Assembly: GCF_018130385.1 (NCBI RefSeq)
Contig: NZ_JAFCLU010000008.1
Coordinates: 217,400-281,399 of the forward strand
Length of the DNA stretch: 64,000 bases
Reading direction: 5' to 3'
From: Bradyrhizobium sp. AUGA SZCCT0283
GTDB taxonomy: Bacteria; Pseudomonadota; Alphaproteobacteria; Rhizobiales; Xanthobacteraceae
Position numbers and translations under genes: made by a program. Position 1 is the stretch's first letter. Each line of letters opens with the position of its first letter. Below the pieces are notes generated by a model, which ran no database searches, was not told the DNA's origin, and was given only the letters and a program-made list of their open reading frames with translations. Of this stretch, positions 54,943-62,432 are shown in pieces.

Positions 54943-55731
54943 CTACCCGTTCCGCCGCGCGCCGCGCAGCGTCGGCAGGCCGATGCCGGCGGCATCAAAA
55001 CCACCGTCGACGGCGAGGATCTGGCCGGTGATGTAGCTCGAACGATCGCTGCACAGGAAGAAGATCGCTTCCGCCAATTCCTCCTCGAGGCCGTAACGAT
55101 TCAGCGGAATGGCGTCGTGATAGTCGGCGCGGATTTCCGGCGTGTGGACCTGCTTGGCCATCGCGGTCTCGACCGGGCCGGGCGCCACGGCGTTGACGCG
55201 GATGCCGAGCGAAGCCAGTTCGACCGCGAGTTGTTTGGTGAGATGCGCAAGCCCGGCTTTGCTGGTGCCGTAGGCCGAGCGCAGCGTCGAGGCGCGCACC
55301 GCCGAGATCGAGGTGATGTTGACGATCGCGCCGCCGCCATGTTCGCGCATCAGGGGCGCCGCCGCCTTGGTGCACAGGAACGGGCCGGTGAGGTTGACCT
55401 GCAGGATGCGGCTCCAGTCTTCATCCGAGGTGTCGAGCAAAGGCGCGAATACCGCGATGCCGGCATTGTTGATCAGCGCGTCGAGCCGGCCGAAGCGTTC
55501 GCTCACCGCCGCCATGGCGTTCGCCACCGCCTTGGCATCGGAGACATCACAATGCAGTTCCAGCGTATTGTCCGGGTTGGCGAGGCCAGCGACCGCGACA
55601 TGCAGCAACTCGCCCTCGATGTCCAGCAGCGCCACCTGCCAGCCCTCGGCGAGAAAGCGTTTGGCCGTCGCAAGCCCGATGCCGCGCGCGGCGCCGGTGA
55701 CGAGAGCAATCTTTTGCGGGGAGGGAGGCAT
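54943..55731 (-). CDS. Short-chain dehydrogenase/reductase (SDR)
   Basis: A 262-residue SDR. The NAD(P) motif ALVTGAARGIGLATAKRF is at the start, NNAGIAVFAP follows, and the catalytic Ser-Tyr-Lys are in ITSISAVRASTLRSAYGTSKAGLAH. The C terminus has the common GQILAVDGGFDAAGIG. Substrate unknown; general 3-oxoacyl or alcohol/ketone chemistry is likely. It lies alone between the IS110 element and the HxlR regulator. Confidence 0.9.
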   Translation of the reverse strand: MPPSPQKIALVTGAARGIGLATAKRFLAEGWQVALLDIEGELLHVAVAGLANPDNTLELHCDVSDAKAVANAMAAVSERFGRLDALINNAGIAVFAPLLDTSDEDWSRILQVNLTGPFLCTKAAAPLMREHGGGAIVNITSISAVRASTLRSAYGTSKAGLAHLTKQLAVELASLGIRVNAVAPGPVETAMAKQVHTPEIRADYHDAIPLNRYGLEEELAEAIFFLCSDRSSYITGQILAVDGGFDAAGIGLPTLRGARRNG

Positions 55732-55947
55732 GGGCGGGTCCGTTGGCGAGAGAAAGATTCCCGCTCCTATAACCCAAGCCCCGTGCCGTGTCCCGGCTGG
55801 GGTGCAGTGAAATTCAATGCAGATTCGGGCAGGCCCGATGCGACACGGGAAACGTCCCGTATCAGGTCAATGCTCCTGCCGATGGCGAAGCGTTAGTCTA
55901 GCGCTGCGCGATCGCCTTCGCTTCCGCGGCGGGCGCGCGATCGGGGG

Positions 55948-56445
55948 CTACCTTGCCTTCACGACGCTTTCGTAAGCCGCCTGCAGTCGTTCGCCGACTG
56001 ACGGGCCGGTTCGCCTGCGCCGCTTCACGCCGAGATGGCTTTCGCGCAATTCATCCATGAATTCGGCCCACATTTTCGCTCCGCCCTCGCTGAGCAGCCG
56101 CGCGCGAATGCCGAGTTCCTTGCTGACGGGAAGATATTTGTAACCCCAGGCCGCCATCTGCGCGAGAACCGGCAACAGCTCGATGCCCTGTTCCGTCAGC
56201 GAATAGATTCCCTTCTGCTTGTGCGTGGGATCGTCCTCGCGGGTGATGATCCCCTCGTCGAGCAGGGTCTTCAGCCGGTCGGCGAGAATGTTGGAGGAGA
56301 TGCCTTCCTCCGATTTGGTCAAGAGCTCGCGAAAGTGCCGGCGGTTGCCGAACATCATGTCGCGGATGATGAGCAGGCTCCATTTGTCGCCGAGGACTTC
56401 CAGCGAGAGATTGATCGGGCAGCCGGAACGCCTGATGTCGGTCAT
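55948..56445 (-). CDS. HxlR family transcriptional regulator
   Basis: A 165-residue winged-helix regulator. CPINLSLEVLGDKWSLLIIRDMMFGNRRHFREL (about 9-41) is the HxlR signature, with the cysteine at residue 9 that senses oxidants or aldehydes in related proteins. GISSNILADRLKTLLDEGII is the recognition region. It diverges from a DHFR-like reductase 113 bases away and probably represses it. Confidence 0.92.
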   Translation of the reverse strand: MTDIRRSGCPINLSLEVLGDKWSLLIIRDMMFGNRRHFRELLTKSEEGISSNILADRLKTLLDEGIITREDDPTHKQKGIYSLTEQGIELLPVLAQMAAWGYKYLPVSKELGIRARLLSEGGAKMWAEFMDELRESHLGVKRRRRTGPSVGERLQAAYESVVKAR

Positions 56446-56490
56446 GTTCGGTTCCAGACGGGCGGTCGGGGGCCCTTAAAAAAAACTGCT

Positions 56491-56524
56491 TGCAATATTG
56501 CACCGGTTATCTCAGGATACAACC
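56491..56524. promoter_or_regulatory. Candidate HxlR operator
   Basis: A perfect 12-bp palindrome TGCAATATTGCA (56491-56502) and a looser dyad GGTTATCTCAGGATACAACC (56505-56524) lie in the 113-base gap between the divergent HxlR and reductase genes. Position and symmetry suit a shared operator. Confidence 0.55.
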
Positions 56525-56558
56525 AGTTGCAAAACGCAATCGGTTTAGGAAATGCACG

Positions 56559-57110
56559 ATGGCCAAATTGATTATGTGGAATCTGATGACGCTGGATGGC
56601 TTCGTCGAAGGTCCGAACCGCGACATTTCCTGGCATTCCGACGTCTGGGGCGACGAACTCGAGCAACTGTCGATCGAGCAGTTGAACGCCGCCGGCGGAT
56701 TGCTGTTCGGCCGCGTCACCTACGAACTGATGGCAAATCACTGGCCGAGCGCGACCGGCGAGGTCGCCGACTTCATGAATGCCGCGCCGAAATACGTGTT
56801 CTCCCGCACGGTGAAAAAATCCGACTGGAACAACACGCAGATGTTCAGTGCTGATGTCCCCGAGACCGTCGCCGGGCTGAAACGCGACAGCGCCAGGGAT
56901 ATTTTTCTGTTCGGCAGCGCCGATCTCGCCGGTAGCCTGATCCCGCACGGATTGATCGACGAGTTCCGCATCGCGCTGAATCCGATCATCCTCGGCGGCG
57001 GAACGCCGCTGTTCAAGCCGGGCGGAAAGCTCAAGCTGAAGCTGATCGACAGCCGGCCATTGTCGACCGGCATCGTGATCCTGCGCTACGTGCCGGCAGC
57101 GGCACAATAA
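56559..57110 (+). CDS. Dihydrofolate reductase/RibD-C-like protein
   Basis: A 183-residue enzyme of the RibD C-terminal/DHFR-like fold: KLIMWNLMTLDGFVEG at the start, LLFGRVTYELMANHWPS, and the later IFLFGSADLAGSLIPHGLIDEFRIALNPIILGGG, which ends the NADPH domain. These proteins are related to, but not, the folate enzyme; substrates are mostly unknown. It diverges from the HxlR gene, its probable regulator. Confidence 0.88.
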   Translation: MAKLIMWNLMTLDGFVEGPNRDISWHSDVWGDELEQLSIEQLNAAGGLLFGRVTYELMANHWPSATGEVADFMNAAPKYVFSRTVKKSDWNNTQMFSADVPETVAGLKRDSARDIFLFGSADLAGSLIPHGLIDEFRIALNPIILGGGTPLFKPGGKLKLKLIDSRPLSTGIVILRYVPAAAQ

Positions 57111-57181
57111 TCTGCGGCAAATGTCGGCGTGCCCGCACGCCGATCGTCTTGCCGGCAAGGTCCGTCAATACCGAGATTTCC

Positions 57182-57835
57182 ATGTCGCTCACGCTGCATT
57201 TCCACCCGCTGGCCTCGTACTGCTGGAAGGCGTTGATTGCGCTGTACGAGAACGACACTCCGTTCACGCCGAACCTGGTCGATCTCGGCAATCCCGCGGA
57301 GCGCGCCGCGCTGGTGAAGCTGTGGGGAATTGGAAAATTTCCGGTGCTGCGCGACGAAGCGCGGAACGAGACCGTGCCGGAGTCGAGCATCATCATCGAA
57401 TATCTGGATCGCCACTATCGCGGCCCCACGCGGTTCATTCCCCACGATGCCGACCTTGCGTTGCAGACGCGGCTGCGCGACCGCTTCTACGATCTCTATG
57501 TGCATCTGCCGATGCAGAAGATCATGCTGGACCGGCTGCGGCCTGCGGACAAAAAGGATCCGCACGGCGTCGAGGAAGCCCGCGCGCAGTTGCTGATCTC
57601 CTACGCCATGATCGAGCAGCAGATGGCAAAGGGAGTGTGGGCGATGGGCGAGGATTTCAGCCTTGCCGATTGCGCCGCTGCGCCGTCGCTGTTCTACGGC
57701 AGCATGGTGGTGCCGTTCGAGGAAACGCAGAAGAATCTTGCGGCCTATTTCGAACGGCTGAAAGCGCGGCCCTCGTTCGCGCGCGTGCGCACGGAGGCGG
57801 AGCCCTATTTCCGGATGGTGCCCAAAGAGTCCTGA
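57182..57835 (+). CDS. Glutathione S-transferase family protein
   Basis: A 217-residue GST. The thioredoxin-like part reads LTLHFHPLASYCWKALIALYEND, with the glutathione-contact IGKFPVLRDEA and PESSIIIEYLDRHY; the C domain has FSLADCAAAPSLFY. It follows the DHFR-like gene by 71 bases and precedes a SnoaL gene by 14, so the three may be one HxlR-controlled stress operon (inference). Confidence 0.92.
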   Translation: MSLTLHFHPLASYCWKALIALYENDTPFTPNLVDLGNPAERAALVKLWGIGKFPVLRDEARNETVPESSIIIEYLDRHYRGPTRFIPHDADLALQTRLRDRFYDLYVHLPMQKIMLDRLRPADKKDPHGVEEARAQLLISYAMIEQQMAKGVWAMGEDFSLADCAAAPSLFYGSMVVPFEETQKNLAAYFERLKARPSFARVRTEAEPYFRMVPKES

Positions 57836-57849
57836 AGGAGGAGCGTTGA

Positions 57850-58218
57850 ATGGCGCATGCAAGCAGGGCGGATACGATCCGCGCCATTTTTGCAGCCTAT
57901 CTCGCCAACGATCGCAACTTCGTCGAGAGCGCGCTCAGCGACGATTTTCGCTTCACCAGTCCCTACGACGATGCGATCGACAAGCCGACCTATTTCGAAC
58001 GCTGCTGGAACAACAGCGACTGGATCGAGCGGCACGAGCTGGAGCGAATTTTCGTCGAAAGCGATGAAGCCTTCGTGACCTACCGCTGTGTCGCCAAAGA
58101 CGGCAAGACGTTTCGCAATACCGAGTTCTTCGTCTTCGAGGGCAACAAGGTGAACCGCATCGACGTCTATTTCGGCGCGACATGCCAAAACGGCAAGTTC
58201 GTCAAACAGGCCGGGTAG
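57850..58218 (+). CDS. SnoaL/NTF2-like small protein
   Basis: A 122-residue cone-fold protein. TIRAIFAAYLANDRNFVESALSDDFRFTSPYDD opens the fold and FRNTEFFVFEGNKVNRIDVYFG closes it. SnoaL-like domains bind small hydrophobic ligands or catalyse isomerisation; the role here is unknown. The ribosome site GAAGGAGGAG is very strong and lies 14 bases after the GST stop. Confidence 0.87.
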   Translation: MAHASRADTIRAIFAAYLANDRNFVESALSDDFRFTSPYDDAIDKPTYFERCWNNSDWIERHELERIFVESDEAFVTYRCVAKDGKTFRNTEFFVFEGNKVNRIDVYFGATCQNGKFVKQAG

Positions 58219-58250
58219 CTTCGCGGGCATGCTGCGTCAAGTGTCTCTTC

Positions 58251-58375
58251 TTCGTCATGGCCGGGCTTGTTGTCCCGGCCATCCACGTCTTCTCTGTTTA
58301 TGTGACGCAAGACCTTGGATGCCCGGGATATCCAGCACGAAGACGCGCTTCGCGCTTTTGCCCGGGCGTGACGAA
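58251..58375. repeat. Palindromic intergenic repeat
   Basis: TTCGTCATGGCCGGG (58251-58265) faces CCCGGGCGTGACGAA (58361-58375); an inner GGCCGGG / CCCGGCC pair lies near 58260-58281. The cgtcatggccgggcttgtcccggcc type is among the commonest dispersed elements in Bradyrhizobium (established from memory). It fills most of the gap after the SnoaL gene. Confidence 0.75.
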
Positions 58376-58497
58376 AAGGGAGCCATGTCTCCAAAATAAT
58401 TTTTATCGACATGTCGGTGCCGTAAAACCCCGTTCGTCTTGTTGATGAAGGCCGAGGCGACGGTAGCCGGCCCAAGAGACGCATACGGAGTGCGACA

Positions 58498-58914
58498 ATG
58501 CGATTCATGGTGATTGTGAAGGCCAGCAAGGATTCGGAAGCCGGCGTGATGCCGAGCACGGAACTGCTGACCGCGATGGGCAAGTTCAACGAGGAGCTGG
58601 TGAAGGCCGGCGTGATGGAGGCGGGTGAGGGCTTGCATCCGAGCGCGAAGGGCGCGCGGATCAAGTATGGCAGCGGGCAGGGCGGCGTCAGCCGCGGCCC
58701 GTTCGCTCTCTCCGGCGATCTCGTCGCCGGATTCTGGCTGATCAACACCAGATCGCTCGACGAGGCGATCGAATGGATGCAGCGCGCGCCGTTCCTCGAT
58801 GGCGACGAGATCGAAATCCGCCAGGTGTTTGCGGCGGAAGATTTCGGCGAAGCGCTCACCCCGGAATTGCGCGAGCAGGAAGAGCGGCTGCGGTCCCAGG
58901 CCGCGAAGAAGTAA
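58498..58914 (+). CDS. YCII-related protein
   Basis: A 138-residue protein of the YCII/DGPF-like group: MRFMVIVKASKDSEAGVMPS, EAGEGLHPSAKGARIKYG and RGPFALSGDLVAGFWLINTRSLDEAIEWMQRAP. The DGPF motif is reduced to RGPF. The group shows ferredoxin-like folds and is often linked to ECF42 or ECF41 sigma factors. It is the first of three such genes in a row, none with an adjacent sigma factor. Confidence 0.88.
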   Translation: MRFMVIVKASKDSEAGVMPSTELLTAMGKFNEELVKAGVMEAGEGLHPSAKGARIKYGSGQGGVSRGPFALSGDLVAGFWLINTRSLDEAIEWMQRAPFLDGDEIEIRQVFAAEDFGEALTPELREQEERLRSQAAKK

Positions 58915-58920
58915 CGACTT

Positions 58921-59050
58921 GCCGTCATTCCGGGATGGTCCGAAAGGACCAGACATCAGATGCGCAATTGCGCATCGGGGAATCTCGAGATTCTCAGGTG
59001 CGCAATCGCGCACCGAAGTTTATCGCTGCGCGATGCCCCGGAATGACGGC
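58921..59050. repeat. Palindromic intergenic repeat with 14-bp arms
   Basis: GCCGTCATTCCGGG (58921-58934) pairs perfectly with CCCGGAATGACGGC (59037-59050). Inside are nested palindromes GATGCGCAATTGCGCATC, GAATCTCGAGATTC and GGTGCGCAATCGCGCACC. The GCGCAATTGCGC module also occurs at 41971-41986, showing that these elements are modular. Confidence 0.85.
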
Positions 59051-59074
59051 AACTTGAAGCAAAGGACACCCACC

Positions 59075-59500
59075 ATGCGATTCATGATGCTGATGATACC
59101 CCTCGGCTATGAGACCGCGCCGCCGGACGTCCAGCTCGACCCCGAGCGGGTGAAAGCGATGATGAAGTACAACGAGGCGCTCAAAGACGCCGGCGTGCTG
59201 ATCGCGCTCGACGGGCTGCATCCGCCGTCGATGGGCGTGCGGGTTTCCTTCGCCACCGGCAAGCCCGTCGTCACCGACGGCCCCTTTACCGAGGCCAAGG
59301 AAGTGCTCGGCGGCTACTGGATGATCGATGTGAAGTCGCGCGAGGAGGCAATCGCCTGGGCGAAGAAATGCCCGGCCTCGGAGAACGAAATCATCGAGAT
59401 CCGCCAGGTGCAGGAAATGGCCGATTTCTCCGAGGAAGTGCAGGAGGCGGCCAAAGGCTTCGCCGAGCTGCAGAAGGGAAGTGCGCACAAGGCGCGGTGA
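59075..59500 (+). CDS. DGPF-type YCII protein
   Basis: A 141-residue protein: MRFMMLMIPLGYETAPPDVQ, ALDGLHPPSMGVRVSFATGKPVVTDGPFTEAKEVLGGYWMIDVKSREEA, with a perfect DGPF motif and ending in a helical tail EEVQEAAKGFAELQ. DGPF genes are usually controlled by an ECF sigma factor; the nearest is at 47.4 kb. It could be part of that regulon, which is an inference. It follows a repeat and precedes a third YCII gene by 80 bases. Confidence 0.9.
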   Translation: MRFMMLMIPLGYETAPPDVQLDPERVKAMMKYNEALKDAGVLIALDGLHPPSMGVRVSFATGKPVVTDGPFTEAKEVLGGYWMIDVKSREEAIAWAKKCPASENEIIEIRQVQEMADFSEEVQEAAKGFAELQKGSAHKAR

Positions 59501-59580
59501 GTCTCTGCAACAGGGCTCCGCACGCCGTTAAGTCGAACGTCTATCGCCGATCCGTCAACCGCAAAGCGAGGAGAAATCTC

Positions 59581-59946
59581 ATGAGCACCAGCGATACGTT
59601 TCTGGCCGTCTTTCTCGGCAGCAAAACCAGCGCGAAAATGGCGGCCTGGAATGCGCTGTCTGAGGCTGAGCGGCGTACCAGGGAGCAGCAGGGAATCGCG
59701 GCGTGGAAGGCTTGGGTCGAAAAACACCAGGCGGCGATCGTCGCGATGGGGGGCCCGCTCGGCAAGACCAAGAAGGTCGATTCAAACGGTATTGCTGACA
59801 TCGCCAACGAGATGGGCGCCTTCACGGTGGTGCGCGCCGGCTCACATGAGGCCGCCGCGAAACTGTTCGAGAACCACCCGCATTTTGCGATCTTCCCCGG
59901 CGAGCGCGTGGAGGTCATGCCGGTGCTCCCGATCCCGGGCGGTTAG
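59581..59946 (+). CDS. YCII-related small protein
   Basis: A 121-residue protein: MSTSDTFLAVFLGSKTSAKMA, ALSEAERRTREQQGIAAWKAWVEKH, VAMGGPLGKTKKVDSNGI, and ending EVMPVLPIPGG. It fits the YCII-like alpha/beta barrel group, with GGPLGKTKKV replacing the DGPF segment. Role unknown. It is the third in the row of related genes and precedes the TetR-DUF2852 module. Confidence 0.8.
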   Translation: MSTSDTFLAVFLGSKTSAKMAAWNALSEAERRTREQQGIAAWKAWVEKHQAAIVAMGGPLGKTKKVDSNGIADIANEMGAFTVVRAGSHEAAAKLFENHPHFAIFPGERVEVMPVLPIPGG

Positions 59947-60052
59947 ACCCAGAAGGTTAGAATCGTCCGGAATTACGCCGCACCCGCGCGCCGTTAATCT
60001 TGATGAACACCCGTTAACGGCCTCAAAATGAGTGACCTTTTCAGCCGGCTCA

Positions 60053-60069
60053 TGTAAAAGCCTTTCACA
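60053..60069. promoter_or_regulatory. TetR operator copy 1 (over its own start)
   Basis: TGTAAAAGCCTTTCACA at 60053-60069 matches the arms and spacing of the second site at 60846-60862 (TGTAAA at the left end, ACA at the right). It lies inside a larger perfect repeat GCTCATGT (60048-60055) / ACATGAGC (60067-60074) and overlaps the tetR ATG. Confidence 0.65.
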
Positions 60070-60791
60070 TGAGCTGGCGCAAGGAACAACGCCGCAGCGA
60101 ACGCGGCTACCATCACGGTAATCTGAAAGAGGCGTTGCTGCAGGCAGCGCTCGGCCTGATCGCCGAGAAGGGCGCGGCCGGCTTCACCTTTGCCGACGCG
60201 GCGCGGATGGCGGGCGTCAGCCCCGCTGCGCCTTACCGCCATTTCCGCGATCGCGATGAATTGCTGTCCTCGATCGCCCAGCGCGGTTTTGAGCAGTTCG
60301 AGGCGCTGCTGACGCAGGCCTGGGACGACGGCCGGCCGGACACGGTGTCGGCATTCGAGCGGGTCGGGAAGGCCTATCTTGCCTTCGCCCGCAATGAGCC
60401 CGCGTTCTATTCGGCGATGTTCGAATCCGGCATTCCGGTCGATTTAAACCCCACGCTAATGGCCGCAAGCGAGCGCGCGTTCGCCATCATCCGCGCCGCC
60501 GCCGAACGGCTTGCGGCGATGGCGCCGCCCGGCATGCCGCGGCCGCCGGCCATGATGATGGCGCTGCACATCTGGTCGATGGCGCACGGCGTGGCCTCGC
60601 TGTTCGGCCGCGGCGACGCGGCGCGGCGCAAACTACCGATGTCGCCGGAGGATCTCCTGGAAGCCGAAGTGCTGATCTATCTGCGCGGCCTCGGCTTCGC
60701 GACCGACCGCCGGCCGGAGCCAAAACCGCCGGGGCCGCCGCCGGTGCCGCCTACCGGTGGGCCATCCGGTCCCTGGGGCACCCCAAAATAA
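60069..60791 (+). CDS. TetR/AcrR family regulator
   Basis: A 240-residue repressor. A conserved RRSERGYHHGNLKEALLQAAL start (the GYHHGNLR-type subgroup) and helix-turn-helix GAAGFTFADAARMAGVSPAAPYRHFRDRDELLSSIA (about 35-70) are followed by a long helical ligand domain and a Pro/Gly-rich C-terminal tail (about 218-240). It precedes the DUF2852 gene, and near-identical operators lie at its own start and at the DUF2852 promoter. Confidence 0.92.
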   Translation: MSWRKEQRRSERGYHHGNLKEALLQAALGLIAEKGAAGFTFADAARMAGVSPAAPYRHFRDRDELLSSIAQRGFEQFEALLTQAWDDGRPDTVSAFERVGKAYLAFARNEPAFYSAMFESGIPVDLNPTLMAASERAFAIIRAAAERLAAMAPPGMPRPPAMMMALHIWSMAHGVASLFGRGDAARRKLPMSPEDLLEAEVLIYLRGLGFATDRRPEPKPPGPPPVPPTGGPSGPWGTPK

Positions 60792-60817
60792 TTTTTCGGG
60801 TGCGGCGAGCCGCGCGC

Positions 60818-60862
60818 TTGACAAAAACGCGGGATGGTTTAGGTATGTAAATGTTATTTACA
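60818..60862 (+). promoter_or_regulatory. Promoter and TetR operator copy 2 (upstream of DUF2852)
   Basis: A canonical -35 TTGACA (60818-60823) precedes TAGGTA/TATGTA (-10-like, 60840-60849) and a perfect dyad ATGTAAAT-GTT-ATTTACAT (60845-60863). The core TGTAAATGTTATTTACA (60846-60862) matches the site at 60053. A repressor bound here would block RNA polymerase. Confidence 0.75.
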
Positions 60863-60897
60863 TTCACAACGGCGTGATCGCCGTCATGGAGAGGGAA

Positions 60898-61386
60898 ATG
60901 GCCTACACCGCAGATGTCAATCGATGGCGCGGCCCAACGGAAGAATCCTATCGACCCCCGCATATGCTTGAGAGCCCCTGGCATCCCGGCTGGATCGCCG
61001 TGACCATCCTCGGCTTCATCATCTGGTGGCCGATCGGCCTTGCCCTCCTCTTTTTCACACTAGGGAGCAGAAAAATGGGTTGCTGGAGTCACGGGGATCG
61101 CTGGCAGAACAAGATGGAGCGGATGCAGTACAAGATGGACCGGATGCGCAATCGCATGGAAGGCCGTGGATTTGGCGGCTTCGGCTTCGGTCCGCCCACC
61201 AGCGGCAACCGCGCGTTCGACGAGTACCGCATGGAAACCCTGCGTCGGCTCGAGGAAGAGCAGGTCGAGTTCAAGAATTTCCTCGACCGCCTGCGTCACG
61301 CCAAGGACAAGGAAGAGTTCGACCAGTTCATGGCGCAGCACAAGCAGCGTCCGACCCCGCCGAACGACCAGCCGCAGCAGGGCTAA
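60898..61386 (+). CDS. DUF2852 membrane protein
   Basis: A 162-residue protein from the ATG at 60898, after GGAGAGGGA. One or two membrane segments (ESPWHPGWIAVTILGFIIWWPIGLALLFFTLG) are the DUF2852 hallmark; a methionine- and arginine-rich coiled tail follows (NKMERMQYKMDRMRNRMEGRG, DEYRMETLRRLEEEQVEFKNFLDRLRHAKDKEEFDQFM). Function unknown. Control by the adjacent TetR is supported by a shared operator. A terminator follows at 61457. Confidence 0.88.
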   Translation: MAYTADVNRWRGPTEESYRPPHMLESPWHPGWIAVTILGFIIWWPIGLALLFFTLGSRKMGCWSHGDRWQNKMERMQYKMDRMRNRMEGRGFGGFGFGPPTSGNRAFDEYRMETLRRLEEEQVEFKNFLDRLRHAKDKEEFDQFMAQHKQRPTPPNDQPQQG

Positions 61387-61456
61387 GCGAATAGCGTCGC
61401 GAGTGAGAGTTCAGCCTCAGGCGTGATGCCCCCATGATGCCTGACGGCGGATACAG

Positions 61457-61493
61457 CCGCCCATTTGCGAGAGCAGGTGGGCGGTTTGTTTTT
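61457..61493 (+). terminator. Rho-independent terminator after DUF2852
   Basis: CCGCCCA (61457-61463) pairs with TGGGCGG (61478-61484), followed by TTTGTTTTT. A second hairpin TCAGGC / GCCTGA lies just upstream (about 61417-61443). Confidence 0.7.
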
Positions 61494-61565
61494 GGATCAG
61501 GCCTCATGGCGCTGCTCCCCGGCCGGTCTATATGATGCAGACGCGCGCAATCCGGGACGGCCGCC

Positions 61566-62327
61566 ATGAATGTAATGCTATCTGCCGATCAGCTCTGGCG
61601 AATGATCCGGCGTGAAGCTGAAAGCGCCGTGGCGCGTGATCCGGTATTCGGCGCCGCGCTGTCATCGGCTATTCTCGATCATCCCGACTTCGCTCACGCG
61701 CTGGCTCACCAGATCGGCGCGCGGCTCGGCAAGAGCTCCGCGGATCGCGGGCGGTTTGCGCAGATCGTCCGTGACGTGTTCGTTGCTTCGCCCGATCTGA
61801 TCGATGCGGCGAGCTGCGACCTGCAGAGCATCGCTGTTCACGATCCCGCGACCACGGCGCTTCTGCCGCCGCTGTTGAACTTCAAGGGCTACGTCGCGCT
61901 GCAGGCCTGGCGCGTCTCCAACTGGCTCTGGCGCGAGAGGCGCAGCGATCTTGCGCTGCTGCTGCAAAGCCTGTCGTCCGATCAGCTTCAGGTCTCCATT
62001 CATCCGTCCGCATCGATCGGAACGTCGGTGTTTCTCGATCACGCCACCGGCATCATCATCGGCGCCTTTGCCGTGATCGGCGACGAGGTGACGATCCTGC
62101 AGAACGTCACCATCGGCCGCAAACATTCGGAGCCGGACCGTGCTCCGAAAATCGGGAGGGGCGTTTATCTCAGCGCCGGATCGACCGTGATCGGCGGCGT
62201 CAGCATCGGCGATTTCGCCAAGATCGGCGCCGGCGCCGTCGTCGAGCATGATGTGCCGCCCGGCTGCACCGCGGTCGGCGTTCCCGCGCGGTTGACCAAT
62301 TGTCCGGAGCCGATGATGCCCGCGTAA
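61566..62327 (+). CDS. cysE: Serine O-acetyltransferase
   Basis: A 253-residue enzyme. The N-terminal helical domain (LWRMIRREAESAVARDPVFGAALSSAILDHPDFAHALAHQI) and the left-handed beta-helix of hexapeptide repeats (HPSASIGTSVFLDHATGIIIGAFAVIGDEVTILQNVTIG) match CysE; the catalytic histidine is in FLDHATG. It makes O-acetylserine, the first step of cysteine synthesis. The C terminus (PARLTNCPEPMMPA) is shorter than in E. coli CysE, so feedback by cysteine may differ. Confidence 0.92.
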   Translation: MNVMLSADQLWRMIRREAESAVARDPVFGAALSSAILDHPDFAHALAHQIGARLGKSSADRGRFAQIVRDVFVASPDLIDAASCDLQSIAVHDPATTALLPPLLNFKGYVALQAWRVSNWLWRERRSDLALLLQSLSSDQLQVSIHPSASIGTSVFLDHATGIIIGAFAVIGDEVTILQNVTIGRKHSEPDRAPKIGRGVYLSAGSTVIGGVSIGDFAKIGAGAVVEHDVPPGCTAVGVPARLTNCPEPMMPA

Positions 62328-62334
62328 GGAGTCG

Positions 62335-62425
62335 TAGGGTGGGCAAAGGAGCGCAAGCGACGTGCCCACCATCCTTCAGCGATTTCGCTGCGAGATGGTG
62401 GGCACGCTGCGCTTTGCCCACCCTA
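62335..62425. repeat. Palindromic intergenic repeat, family A (copy 3)
   Basis: Perfect 14-bp inverted repeat TAGGGTGGGCAAAG (62335-62348) / CTTTGCCCACCCTA (62412-62425), with inner GTGCCCACCAT / ATGGTGGGCAC arms. It fills the gap between the converging cysE and serine hydrolase genes. Confidence 0.88.
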
Positions 62426-62432
62426 CAATTAA

